Source of the DNA: Marasmius tenuissimus
Taxonomy: Eukaryota > Basidiomycota > Agaricomycetes > Agaricales > Marasmiaceae
DNA length: 64,000 nt
Assembly: GCA_029532415.1 (NCBI GenBank)
Contig: JAQOTA010000054.1
Span: forward strand, 868,001 to 932,000
Reading direction: 5' to 3'
Part shown: in pieces, positions 55,040 through 64,000 of the stretch
Layout: each line of letters begins with the position of its first letter
Numbering within the stretch: the first letter of the stretch is position 1
Notes under the pieces: model-generated
What the model was told of the DNA's origin: nothing
The model's database searches: none
What the model saw: the letters and a program-made list of their open reading frames with translations, nothing else
Translations under genes and position numbers: made by a program

Positions 55040-55728
55040 CAATCTCTAGCGTGGGAGGTACTACTCCAGAACCCAGACACCGGTGCTGATTTGAGATGGT
55101 GTACTTTTTACGGTCGGTAAGCCTACATTTTATTGCTTGACCACTGCCACAAACTTGCTAAGTCATGGACTTTGTCTACAACCATCCAAGACTCTCGCAT
55201 GTTCCTCGGAACTTCACTGACGACAACGTATTTGCGGCGGCTGCCTTCAATTTCGGCGGAAAAGTTTGAACGTTCAAGCACCGAGATCATCTCAATTGGG
55301 CTTTTGGTTGGTGCGCTATCACAGCCCTTGGAGACTTCGATCCCACTAGGAGCGCCCGCCTGATTCTTTGGGAACTGAAGCTGGTCATTGACTTCCCATC
55401 CGGCTCAACTGTTCTCATCCCTTCTGCTGTCGTGACGCACTCGAACACCCGGATTGCTGAAGGTGAGCCCAAATCTCCATCTGGTGCTCATTGCAAGCAA
55501 GCCTCTAACAAACATTTGACAGGTGATGAACGCACCTCCTTTACGCAATACACTGCTGGCGCCATCTTTCGTTGGGTTGACAATGGAGGAATGACCGATG
55601 GAGAGCTCCGGGAATCAGATCACGACATATGGTTGGAGGCAATGGCCCAGAAATCCACCGCATCTTCAGAACGAATCGAACTGTATTCTACCTTGGAAGA
55701 GCTACTTGTACATGTACACGACAATTAA
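55040..55728 (+). pseudogene. TET/JBP-like 2-oxoglutarate dioxygenase remnant
   Basis: Spliced plus-strand pieces. After an intron ending about 55159 comes VPRNFTDDNVFAAAAFNFGG, then a TGA at 55267-55269, then FKHRDHLNWAFGWCAITALG, LILWELKLVIDFPSGSTVLI and PSAVVTHSNT. A 60-bp intron follows (55463-55522, GTGAGC..TTGACAG), then DERTSFTQYTAGAIFRWVDN and an acidic tail ending VHVHDN. The HxD iron motif (H at 55279, D at 55285), the distal His in THSN and the Arg in RTSFTQ fit the double-stranded beta-helix dioxygenases that Agaricomycetes have expanded, often beside transposons. The in-frame stop and a degraded GGH-type position (SAR) suggest a dead copy. Assignment to TET/JBP is from remembered motifs. 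Confidence 0.55.
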
Positions 55729-56142
55729 GTTTCCAATCTTATAAAACAATCTCTACGCTATGAATAGTACAACCAGGACGAATTAGGTTTTGCATACTTT
55801 CTGAACAACAAACGCGAAGGAGTTGAAACAATTCATACGCCGATGCAGACCAAACAAAGAAGTCACGAAAGCATATCATAAGCAGGAGCAAAGACCATGG
55901 CCACACCAAACACAGCTAGCACAGCTCACAAACATGAAAATCGTACACAGGCTCTCTACAAACCTCGCATTGAGGGGCTTCATAATCATCGTTGAGTGCA
56001 AAAGGACTATCGGATGTTCCGGCGCCTGAGACTACATGCGTGAGCTACCCAAATACAACCGGGAGGCAGCCTTACCTTCAAGTATCATTGAGGAGCTAGT
56101 GACCATGGATCGACTCGTAACAGATGCACCGTCTATAGAGAT

Positions 56143-57200
56143 TCAGCTGTAAGAAGCCACTGGTAAGATGGTGAGCATACCAATACGCGAAGGGCCTGCG
56201 ACCGTGGAGGGTCCAGCACCAGGTGTATCCAGGACTACAGGGGTTTGTTCTTGTTGAGCGTAATACCCGTTGACATTGTCGTATTCTAGAAAAGACGTCA
56301 ACCAAAGATCAAGAATAGAATAGTAGCTATATACCTTCATAAAACTTAGCGAACGACTTGGGCGATCCATAAAACATCGTCGACTCATCTGCTGAGCGCC
56401 AGGTCAAGTCCCTTGTATCGGGAGAAGTGCCCTTCTCTATGGCTTTGGTATTCCGGGTGAGTTTGGCCTTCTGAGCAGCCCTGCGCTTGCGATCTGTACT
56501 GACTCTTCCTTTTGTTTTCCTTTGAATGGAAGGCGATGGCGATGGTGTAGGAAGAACAGGCCTTGAACGAGGGGCAGGTTTCCGAGGGGGAGTGTTAGTC
56601 ATAAAACCATGAAGAAACGATGGCGTTGCACCAGGTGGAAAGGATGAAGGGAAGGGTGGCAGAGACGTTGGCAGGGTGAAAGTAGCCGCGGGAGGCGGCT
56701 GAGATGAGCGAGGTGGGAATGGGGAACTGGCCGGGAAGGGTGGTTGGGGGTGAGGCCTTGGGCCAACCTCATCTGGAGAGTGTCAGAATGGTGAATACAA
56801 ATGGCCAACCAAAGGACACACGCACCTGTATCATAACAAAACATGTCGAGTTTGCCTTTTCCGCGCACAAAGAAAACATCAAGAACAACTAGAAAGTATC
56901 GCGTCAGTGATTGGCGGAAAAGCACCTGATAGACAACGTACGTTTGTAGGTGCATTTCAGTGCGTTCTCATTGCATCCTACATACGATTTTCCTTCGTAT
57001 TCCCCGCCCATGCCAGTGAGGGGAACTGTCCATGCTCTCGCAAGACGGCCGTGAAGACAACGGAGGGGTATCTTCCCACTTGTGATGTCCTGGACTACAA
57101 GGAAAGGCGGTTTTAGCTCGCCTGCATGGTCAATCGGGCTATAGCAATCGCAGAATCAGCTGGGTTTATAACGAAAGAAAAGGTCCCACTTACTACGCAT
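56143..57200 (-). CDS. Uncharacterised proline-rich spliced gene
   Basis: Minus-strand exons join in frame: a possible start at 57200 (MR..), then ELKPPFLVVQDITSGKIPLR, YVGCNENALKCTYKRTLS, VVLDVFFVRGKGKLDMFCYD, a proline-rich stretch (PHPQPPFPASSPFPPRSS), and MTNTPPRKPAPRSRPVLPTP. Next come a basic segment (KGRVSTDRKRRAAQKAKL) and FYEEYDNVNGYYAQQEQTPV, ending PVASYS. Introns are short with GT..AG borders (for example GTATAT..TTCTAG and GTGCGT..CTCCAG). No enzymatic motif is recognised. The basic K/R segment and low complexity suggest a nucleic-acid-associated or transposon-linked protein, which is inference. Upstream exons beyond 57200 are possible. Confidence 0.5.
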
Positions 57201-58929
57201 AATGTACGCGTTGTCCGTTTTCAAAACTTGTCAGAGATGAGGTCGAAGATGAAAATAACGCCATTGAAGCGAGAATAAGGGAGGGAAAGGGAATGATAGA
57301 TTCGAGAGGATATGTGGGGGGGGGGAATGAAGGATGGGGCTCACCGATCTGGGCCACGGCTGTTATAGCCAGCTGAAGGCGGTAAAAACGGAGGTCCCAA
57401 TGGGTCTAGAAGATAAAGGGAGATACAGGGACATGACACGAAGGAGAAGAAGGCAGGAGTTCTGTGAGGAGAGCGGGATGACAGGTCGCGTCGCGTCGTG
57501 AATTCCGAAGCGCCTGGCAAACCCTGAAATAAATAATTAGCAGAAATCAAATAATTACTGACAGGAATCACCAAAAACGAAATGGGAAAGGTGCCAGTCA
57601 CCGTTAGTGACAGACGGCGAGAAATAAAGGGGCAAACGACGGAGGCTCCGGAGGCCAGCATCTTCGGAAATTTCCGACTGTGGTCCCACCTGATTTGAGC
57701 CTCACGTGCAATGACAAAAACTTGGTACGGACTGAGATATCTGTTTTCCCCGATGTCATCGCCCTGCGTAAACAGGGGGAGGATCCAAACACACTCCTCT
57801 CCTCCTCTCTCGAGCCCTGCTGCGGCTCACATCAGATTCACCGACATCTTGTTATCTTTTAGATCCGGACGAATCAAATTTTTCCTGAAGGTCAGAAGCC
57901 TGTTAGCCTCATCTCGTCCCGTCGACAGATCGTGGAATCCAAACGTACTGGTCGCGCGAGTGACGAGTCGGCTCGTACTCGTGAATGAGCGAACGGAGGA
58001 GGTTTTTGTCACAACAAAACAAAGAAGAGGTGCGCTGGGCCCTGGCTCAAACCGAGACTCTCACGGTAGACTCACGTGGGGTTGGCGATCTGGTCCGTGT
58101 TTCCGACGACTTGCTCTGACTCTCACTTTCACGACGACGACCGCCAGCTGCAGCTCTCCGATGGGCAGGTGAAGAGAAGCGGCCATTCAAGGAACGATTA
58201 ATTCCCGATAATCGATCTCTTTGTTTCTCTCAATCACTAATTCGACTGGAATTCGTTCGATCATCCAGAAACTTCTGTGTCCAATTACAACGTTCGTCAG
58301 TTAACTACACGTCACTCATCGCGCGTTAATGTTGCAACTGGGAAAGACAAGTGTGAAGGGGAAGCGAGCATTTGATTGGGGTATGCGCTTTCCAAGCAGT
58401 GTGCGTCCTCGTTATTTCTCTAGCCTACTACATTAGTTTTAAACACATTCATTTCAGAGCCGCCTCTGGGGAAAAACAAATCACTTTGTCTCATTTGAAT
58501 TGTAGAGCAATCAAGCCCATGCGCCTCATTGTCAACCCAATGATCATTACCGGCTATCCTTTGGTGATCCGTCTGACGGAAACGTTCAGCTCAGTTCCCT
58601 TTTCTCTACTCTATTGGCTCGCAAAGTGCGGACTGAGGGTCAGTTATAGTTTCTTGAGGAGTGAGAGTATAGTGACTTACAGTGGCCAAGGTGACGAGCA
58701 AGCGGACGGATGTCAATGAAAAAGGCGATACTGGCCTCGGCGTCGACGTTGAACGTTGAAGGTGGCAGCGAGGGTGATGTTCAAGTCGATCTTGGTCTAG
58801 AGTAGCCAGTGGGCCGTAGCACCATTCATGATAGATGTAATATCGGTGACAATGAGCTTCAGTGTGTCTGAAAATAGAAATGATGAGTCTCGAAAACACT
58901 GGAGATCTGGAGATAATGATAAGAACGGA
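57201..58929. other. No recognisable gene
   Basis: Contains a run of about ten G near 57316 and possible further 5' exons of the preceding minus-strand gene. No transposase, tRNA or conserved block seen. Similarity to the host unit resumes near 58930. Confidence 0.35.
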
Positions 58930-59175
58930 AATACTCACGATATCTCGAGCATAGGTAAAATCTTTTTCTCGATATCCTCAAGGAAGGGGCGGACGAAGAC
59001 TTGGTAACTCATGTTACGACTCGGGCATGTTTTCGATTTTCTGGCCATAGGGCTTTGTCTCAAGCCAAATTCGACTGGCGCATCACTGCTCCCTCCACGC
59101 CAAACTCGTCGACTGAATACTGAGCTATGTTTCAGATGGTTGTGTAGTCCTTGTGCTCAAGCTGAAGCCACTCGC
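58930..59175 (-). pseudogene. Decayed relative of the left-edge gene
   Basis: Minus-strand peptide LEHKDYTTI-stop-NIAQYSVDEFG parallels ALEREDYPAIYSMAKHLVNEF at 10-258, with the same following GACTTGGTAAC and CATAGGGCTTT blocks. The in-frame TGA and further stops make it a pseudogene. Confidence 0.5.
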
Positions 59176-59216
59176 CCAGCGAGGTCACCTCCACATGGAG
59201 GTGAGGCATTGAATTA

Positions 59217-61471
59217 CTAGTCTTCCATGTCAACGTTCATCGAGGAGCTTTCCTCGAGCCATTCTTGTGCAAATGAGGCATCTCGTGTGTTAGGAGAGGT
59301 CTCGAAACATTCATCGACCTCCATTCCTTCTAACACGGGCTCGGGCTTCGAGTCTACCAACATGGAGACTAAAGAAACACCCTTTGATCAGCTATTATTC
59401 GGCAGAGAGGAACGGGAATGCTCACCCTCGTCGCTCTTCACACAATCCTCCAAACGGTTAGCGCTCTGGGGAAGGATTTCGAGGATTGGGTACCCCATTG
59501 ACCGAGCAAAATCCGTGGTTGTAGGATCAAACCCTTGGGCCTCCTGCCATTGTCGTACGAGGTCGTAGACTTCGGCCTTCCAGTGAGCGGGGAATGGCAA
59601 GTTGTTAATTTTACGAAAGCGAGGTAGACCAAGCGCTACACGTTGCGCTTCGGGCATCCTTGAGTCTCCAGTCGGATCAAGCGACCAGTAGTATAGACTT
59701 TCAGCGGGTGCCCGAAGCCAAGCGGCCACATCAGGCGTCGTGTCGGGTAGCTGTGGGGGCGGCAAGACGAAGAGATAACACAACGGATCGATTTGCGTGT
59801 CAACACACCAAGGGTGGTGTGATATGAGCTGAGTGTCATCGATGTCCGGATCGAGGTCGAGGAATACCAAACCACTTTCGAATAGTGCTAGAAGTTGAAC
59901 ACAGTCAATGAGTGGGACACACTGCACACTGGTACAGCCATTGCGCACGCACTATAGCCCTCCCATTCTTCCCTCGGAGTGCCCAAGACAGTGAATACAT
60001 GAATAGCTTGGCTCAACCATGCATGATCGAGACGTAGTGAGAATCCTTCGCTGTGAAACCAGAACGTTAAACGTTTGATGCGATGGTCAAATATCCCGAG
60101 CCTGAGCGGGAACTGGTAAGTAGAGCCATGGGCAACCTTGACGGGCAAGGTGTGTTCTACCGTATCCTTCCATCTTCCATTGTTGTTTCTTTCGGATGGT
60201 CAGAGCACTGGGAGTCAAAAAAGCACTGGAAATCGAAGAGCCAGGAGATCTCGGCAAATTTAGCCACAGGTTGTTGATAGGAAGATAGCATTATATGATG
60301 GCAATGGTCGTAGTCGGCGATAGAAGTGGGGTGTGACCCCATACCCTCTTCGGAGAGTGCATTGAGAACGAACTGGCTCGATGTATTCTTTACTGCACAG
60401 TCCAAGAATGTGAGAGTGTTGTACATGTTGAGAGGTACTGGCGAGAGTTCTGGGTGCGGACCGTCTTGAGGCATTGCTCCCCACAGTTCGAATCCCTTGT
60501 CAAGACTAGGACCAGCAGGACCGAAACAAATACCTCCCGTTTGCGGTCGAATCCAGAGGTGGTCGCTGTGCTCGTACTCATAGGATATCATTGAATTTGA
60601 ACATGAAAAATCGGCGGAAGAGGGGAGATCCGAGAGTACCTATCGTAAATCCATCTTAGATCTCACATAGCAGATTCAAAAGCACGACGGTGTGTAGCCT
60701 ACTATGTGTGCTTGAACGGCGAGGTAGCATTTTACTTCGAAAGAATTCTGCGCTCGTTCAATGAGTTGCTTGGCCGGGATTAATTCTGAGGAAGCGAACG
60801 TGAGGATATCGTTGAGTGATTGCCTCAAATAACTATGCCATACGCACCATCATGGAAAACAATCATTGGGATGTCAGAGTCATTGAAAGTGCGCAACTGA
60901 GGCGCAAAAGTATTTCTAGTCCGTGATGAGTTTCTCATAAAGGGTTCAGACAGCGATCAAAGCGCACTTGATTCGAGAGAATTGCAGAAGATCCGCTTTG
61001 AAAACCTTTGTCAATCTCAAGTCAAGGGAGCTCAAGCAGTACAAGCAAGCGACTGAGAATCACTTTCTTTGCGTCACGCCCGGTGTACTTGATTAACAGG
61101 GAGGGCTGAGTCATTTGAGCTCCGCTGATGATACAGGCCATTTGAAAGACACGCTTTGCTCTGACAATGCTGCTGCTCCCGTAGATCCTGTCAACTGCTG
61201 TGTCATATTGGTATACTTCCGCCTTGGAGATTGTGCTGATGAGCTTGAGGTTCCCTCTTGACGTCCGCTCATACTATTGGAGTCTATATATTGGTTCGGG
61301 AAACGTATAAGTTGTTCGGCGCACCTCGTGATAGATATCCTCCTTCCATCTCTCTCCAGAACCCAAACGGTGTCGATCTTGTGGCGATTGGATACTGTAG
61401 TTGTGCTGATTCCCATAAATGATGCTAAAGGTTCCTCCCGAGACCCTTGGCGAATATGAATCGTTGAACAT
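59217..61471 (-). CDS. Kinase-like Agaricomycete multicopy protein, copy D
   Basis: Fourth paralogue. Starts at 61471 with MFNDSYSPRVSGGTFSIIYG, then YERTSRGNLKL, SLLIKYTGRDAKK, FSRIK, HDELIPAKQ (after removing a 60-bp intron), LWIRPQTGGICFGPAGP, WLSQAIHVFTVLGTPREEWE, LPPPQLPDTTPDVAAWL, LYYWSLDPTGDSRMPEAQR and FDPTTTDFARSMGYPILEIL. It stops earlier than the others: the C-terminus ends MNVDMED with TAG at 59217-59219 instead of reading on to MDE. It is flanked by the decayed left-edge-type gene and a Y block, the same order as copy A. The region around its third intron is more degenerate than in A and B, so function is less certain. Confidence 0.58.
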
Positions 61472-62579
61472 ACTGTAGAAGACGACCGGTGGTGGTGGTT
61501 ACAAGCAAAGTGCTGTACGAGCGCTCCACTGATTTTCCCATCCTGGTCATGAGTTGCTTATGAACGGTCAAATGATCAATGAATCACCAAAAATAAGATC
61601 TATGCTCAGGTTGACAACAAGCAAGGTCGCAGCCTGCACGTCTATTAGGGCGTCCCAAAGTCTTGAGGGTCTGAATCTTGCACATCGAGATCATGTGTTG
61701 TTTGATTGATGCATTTTTCGGCGAACGCCGCGTTGGGCCTCTTGCCCGGTGCCACTTCAAGTGAATCTTCCATGAGCGCTTGGGCCTCAATTTCAATCAC
61801 CCACATCTCAGTACGTCCTGGCTTACTCTGTCGCGTCAGAATCTATCAGTTGAGTATGTATTTTCCAAGGCATGATCTACCTGCCTATTCTTCAAATGTC
61901 TTCAAGGCTCGAGTTTTCTATTGTGAAGCTGCCGGTGGACGAGAACCTGCACACTTAGAGAGAGCGGGAAGACTGGAAGACGCACTTTATGTTGGACTTC
62001 AGAGGAATACCTACCAGAAAATGAGTTGCTTGGCAAGATTCAGAATCAGTGGTGTTCTTCACTCGGTGAGTACATTCTTCAATACCCTACTTGCAGCCTG
62101 CTGGTTCCCCAGTCCAAGTTTACCAGTCGAATTATCGCTCTATCTAGGAATGTTTCCATCGGATGTTGCTCTAGATGAAAAATCTATTGCCACCCAACAG
62201 CGCCGGCCCCGAACTGCTCCAACCCACTAAGAAGACGGTAGCGATCAGATTTCGAGCTCTTCAGGCTACGGAGGTTTGTCAGTCCAGGACGACGGTTCAG
62301 ATGGGCGTTGTATCGAAAGGACCCTACTGAAAGCTTCGATATTGGTAAGCTCTCGTGCTGATACGGACAAGACATACACTCACACATAGACAACTCAGCT
62401 TTTCACAACGATACGAGAGCGTTTATAATTGTCTTCGTGAGTCGTGATCGCCGGGTAATCGGAAGGTAGTTGATATTGGAGTAGCTTGCGACGCTTTTGG
62501 TCAGTGATATTATCGATCGAGCGGCGAGACCCTCGAGCTCAGGTTTTTGCCAGAGTCTGGATAAGCGGCGAAATCAAAA
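61472..62579. repeat. Y block, copy 3 (shorter)
   Basis: The 5' flank of copy D, similar in parts to 6228-7000 and 45893-46600 (for example GGCGAACGCCGCGTTGGGCC near 61720). From about 62250 no similarity or gene is seen. Confidence 0.35.
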
Positions 62580-62665
62580 CGCGACGCGTTCTGAGAACGT
62601 GACCGCGAAGAGCGCTCATTACGTATGACGCCATCATGACTCCGTCGCCAGGCTCACTTGTCCCC
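62580..62665 (+). promoter_or_regulatory. Conserved block upstream of F-box-like gene 3
   Basis: Third copy of the ~85-bp block (GAGAACGTGACCGCGAAGAG, TCATTACGTATGACGCCATC), about 125 bp upstream of the ATG of gene 3. Confidence 0.5.
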
Positions 62666-62789
62666 CCACCACCACTTCGTTGACCGTCCTTAAGTGCCCG
62701 ATATTCGACTCTGGCAACACAATAGACAGGGCTGGCAAGTAACGCCAAATGACTGCGGAACGTCAACATCATCCTTACTCACCGAAACT

Positions 62790-63605
62790 ATGGAGCAGAT
62801 TCTACTGTTGTCGGATCCTCTCGACGCTGGCGCCGTATCGCAAGCTTCACACCGCCAGCACGGCCTCGTCTACTCTCTCTATCTACACAGACCCCCATGT
62901 ACTGCTAACTCGAAAAACTAGTACTTCCAACGGAGCCTCTAGCTAGCTCAGCCATTCGATGATTCGACAGCCTGTTCTTTATCTCTTGGAAGGTGTTTGA
63001 TTGGAAGGCAGAAGTCCAGGAAATCGTGAAGGCTAGGTCAATTGCGGGAAGGTACACTTATCGAGGAAACGGGGATATTAGTCGTGAAATGAGGCTTATC
63101 ACCTCATACCACCGTTCCCTGCTCAAGCTCGTTACCAACGCTCCACCGCTGAGACCCTCGGAGGATTTGTTGAAGGATGATAAGATGTCAGCGAAGTTGG
63201 AGTTGGGGCGGGTCGCGGTAGATTTTCTGAAGAAGCCAAACTCGAATTGCGTACCCATGATAATGTCTACACCACAACCAACTACACTTGGGGCAACAAT
63301 TTTGGTCCCTTCACCGAGGGTTGACTCTTCAATCTAAATAGAGAGTGAATAACGATGGGCCAGGATTGTGGAGGATTCGGATCCAGGAGGGGAGTTTGAT
63401 TTTGAGGTGGCATTCTATGAATGGTAGTTTGATTGGAGGTGAGTGTGTTTTTGTATGGGCGAGTTCCTGGGTCGGGAGGTTATATCCTTCTCCTTTCTCT
63501 AGTCGCGAAGGCGCTCGGATCGGGCTGAGTATCAAATCTGTTTATGGGGATTTAGTAGATACCCATTTCTTGAATGGTGAAGGGTACCCGATACATGTAG
63601 TATAG
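62790..63605 (+). CDS. F-box-like gene 3, possibly frameshifted
   Basis: ATG at 62790 gives MEQILLLSDPLDAGAVSQAS, a good F-box helix start and the only intact start of the three. The frame closes at 62921 unless introns are invoked. The family pattern returns downstream as FDWKAEVQEIVKARSIAGRY, LKLVTNAPPLRPSEDLLKDD, YTWGNNFGPFTEG and GPGLWRIRIQEGSLILRW in other frames, which could be introns or frameshifts. Role by family: SCF ubiquitin-ligase substrate adaptor. Whether it is expressed cannot be judged. Confidence 0.5.
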
Positions 63606-64000
63606 GGTACCTGGTTGACTATATTCTATGATATGTACAATCTTATTTGTATGTGATCTACCCTTCCTTACTTGAATTTCGCTGTCACTCAAGCTCCATC
63701 CTAAAACGTGCGGCAGAAATGTGCGGTAGGGTGAAGGAGTATGGTGGCTCTGTTGGAATATATTGCACATAGCAAAGGGAGAGTAGGGCCAACGACGCGT
63801 CATTCGGTGGGTTCATGAGAAGGAGAGGTCTATCTACGTCGTCCTTGCTTTGCCGCGAAGGAACGTTAGGTATCTACGCATACGATTCTGTGCGTCGGAG
63901 CCGTTTGTATGCGTCTGTAGCCACTCTGCTAGGTAGATAGGCTCAGTTGTATATGGCGGAGCTCCTCTTAGTCTCATCATACCCAGCGTTAAATCCAATC
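63606..64000. other. Right edge, contains an inverted copy of 49790-49935
   Basis: On the minus strand 63590-63720 reads similarly to 49790-49935, for example GAATATAGT and GGGTA-type stretches, with peptide similarity RKGRSHTNKIVHIIEYS versus RKGQLLHTNRIIHNVEYS. No gene is otherwise supported. Confidence 0.3.

Noticed and set aside
57310..57330. G homopolymer of about ten bases as a possible regulatory or quadruplex site
   Set aside because: A single run without further G-tracts; probably low complexity.
1..64000. CRISPR arrays, bacterial operons, rRNA genes
   Set aside because: No regularly spaced repeats, no Shine-Dalgarno-led gene runs and no rRNA-like conserved stretches; short GT..AG introns throughout indicate a fungal nuclear genome.

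Overview
This window looks like nuclear DNA of a filamentous basidiomycete, most likely an Agaricomycete. Genes are split by many short GT..AG introns of about 40-65 bp. There are F-box-type genes, multicopy Agaricomycete-type proteins with a kinase-like fold, a chromodomain Ty3/gypsy element, copia elements primed by an internal fragment of tRNA-iMet, a MULE transposase and a TET/JBP-like dioxygenase remnant. There are no bacterial operons, ribosome binding sites or CRISPR arrays. The species cannot be named from the sequence.

Host layer: the window is built on an imperfect duplicated block. Four paralogues (copies A-D, all minus strand: 399-2692, 3902-6227, 43586-45892, 59217-61471) encode a protein of roughly 600 residues with an N-terminal SGGTF/GNQxN motif, a degenerate kinase-like core and a conserved C-terminal half. 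Plus-strand F-box-like genes (41352, 47806, 62790), all decayed or doubtful, alternate with them. Each follows the same conserved ~85-bp upstream block, and the non-coding spacers (called X and Y here) are duplicated too. Copy C carries a nonsense codon; the other three can largely be spliced into an open frame.

Transposon layer: positions 9010-40689 are a single nested retrotransposon cluster bounded by the target duplication CTAGG. The host element is copia-1 (minus strand). It was hit by an unclassified 2.7-kb element (TSD GCGT), a full-length chromovirus (15279-23930, TSD CATAT), a solo LTR of the same chromovirus (TSD CTCCT) and a 13.2-kb copia-2 element inserted in its 5' LTR (TSD GACTA). 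Copia-2 contains copia-3 (30067-39216), which has no matching target duplication and replaces most of the copia-2 pol. Outer copia-2 LTRs are more alike than the inner copia-3 LTRs, so the composite may have moved or recombined as one unit.

Most notable content: the chromovirus carries, antisense between its pol gene and 3' LTR, a spliced gene for a coiled-coil, Zn2Cys6-like protein, and its LTRs are packed with CGGA motifs. Its gag-pol junction has a textbook -1 frameshift signal (AAAAAA, 7-nt spacer, perfect 11-bp hairpin). Copia-3 has a single frame of about 2,400 codons broken only by seven stop codons, with about 860 unrecognised residues between the Gag basic tract and the protease.

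Right part: positions 49.7-58.9 kb interrupt the duplicated host block and hold an apparently intact six-exon MULE transposase (51501-54596), a TET/JBP-like dioxygenase pseudogene and an uncharacterised proline-rich spliced gene. All exon models here were drawn by eye from splice signals and reading frames.
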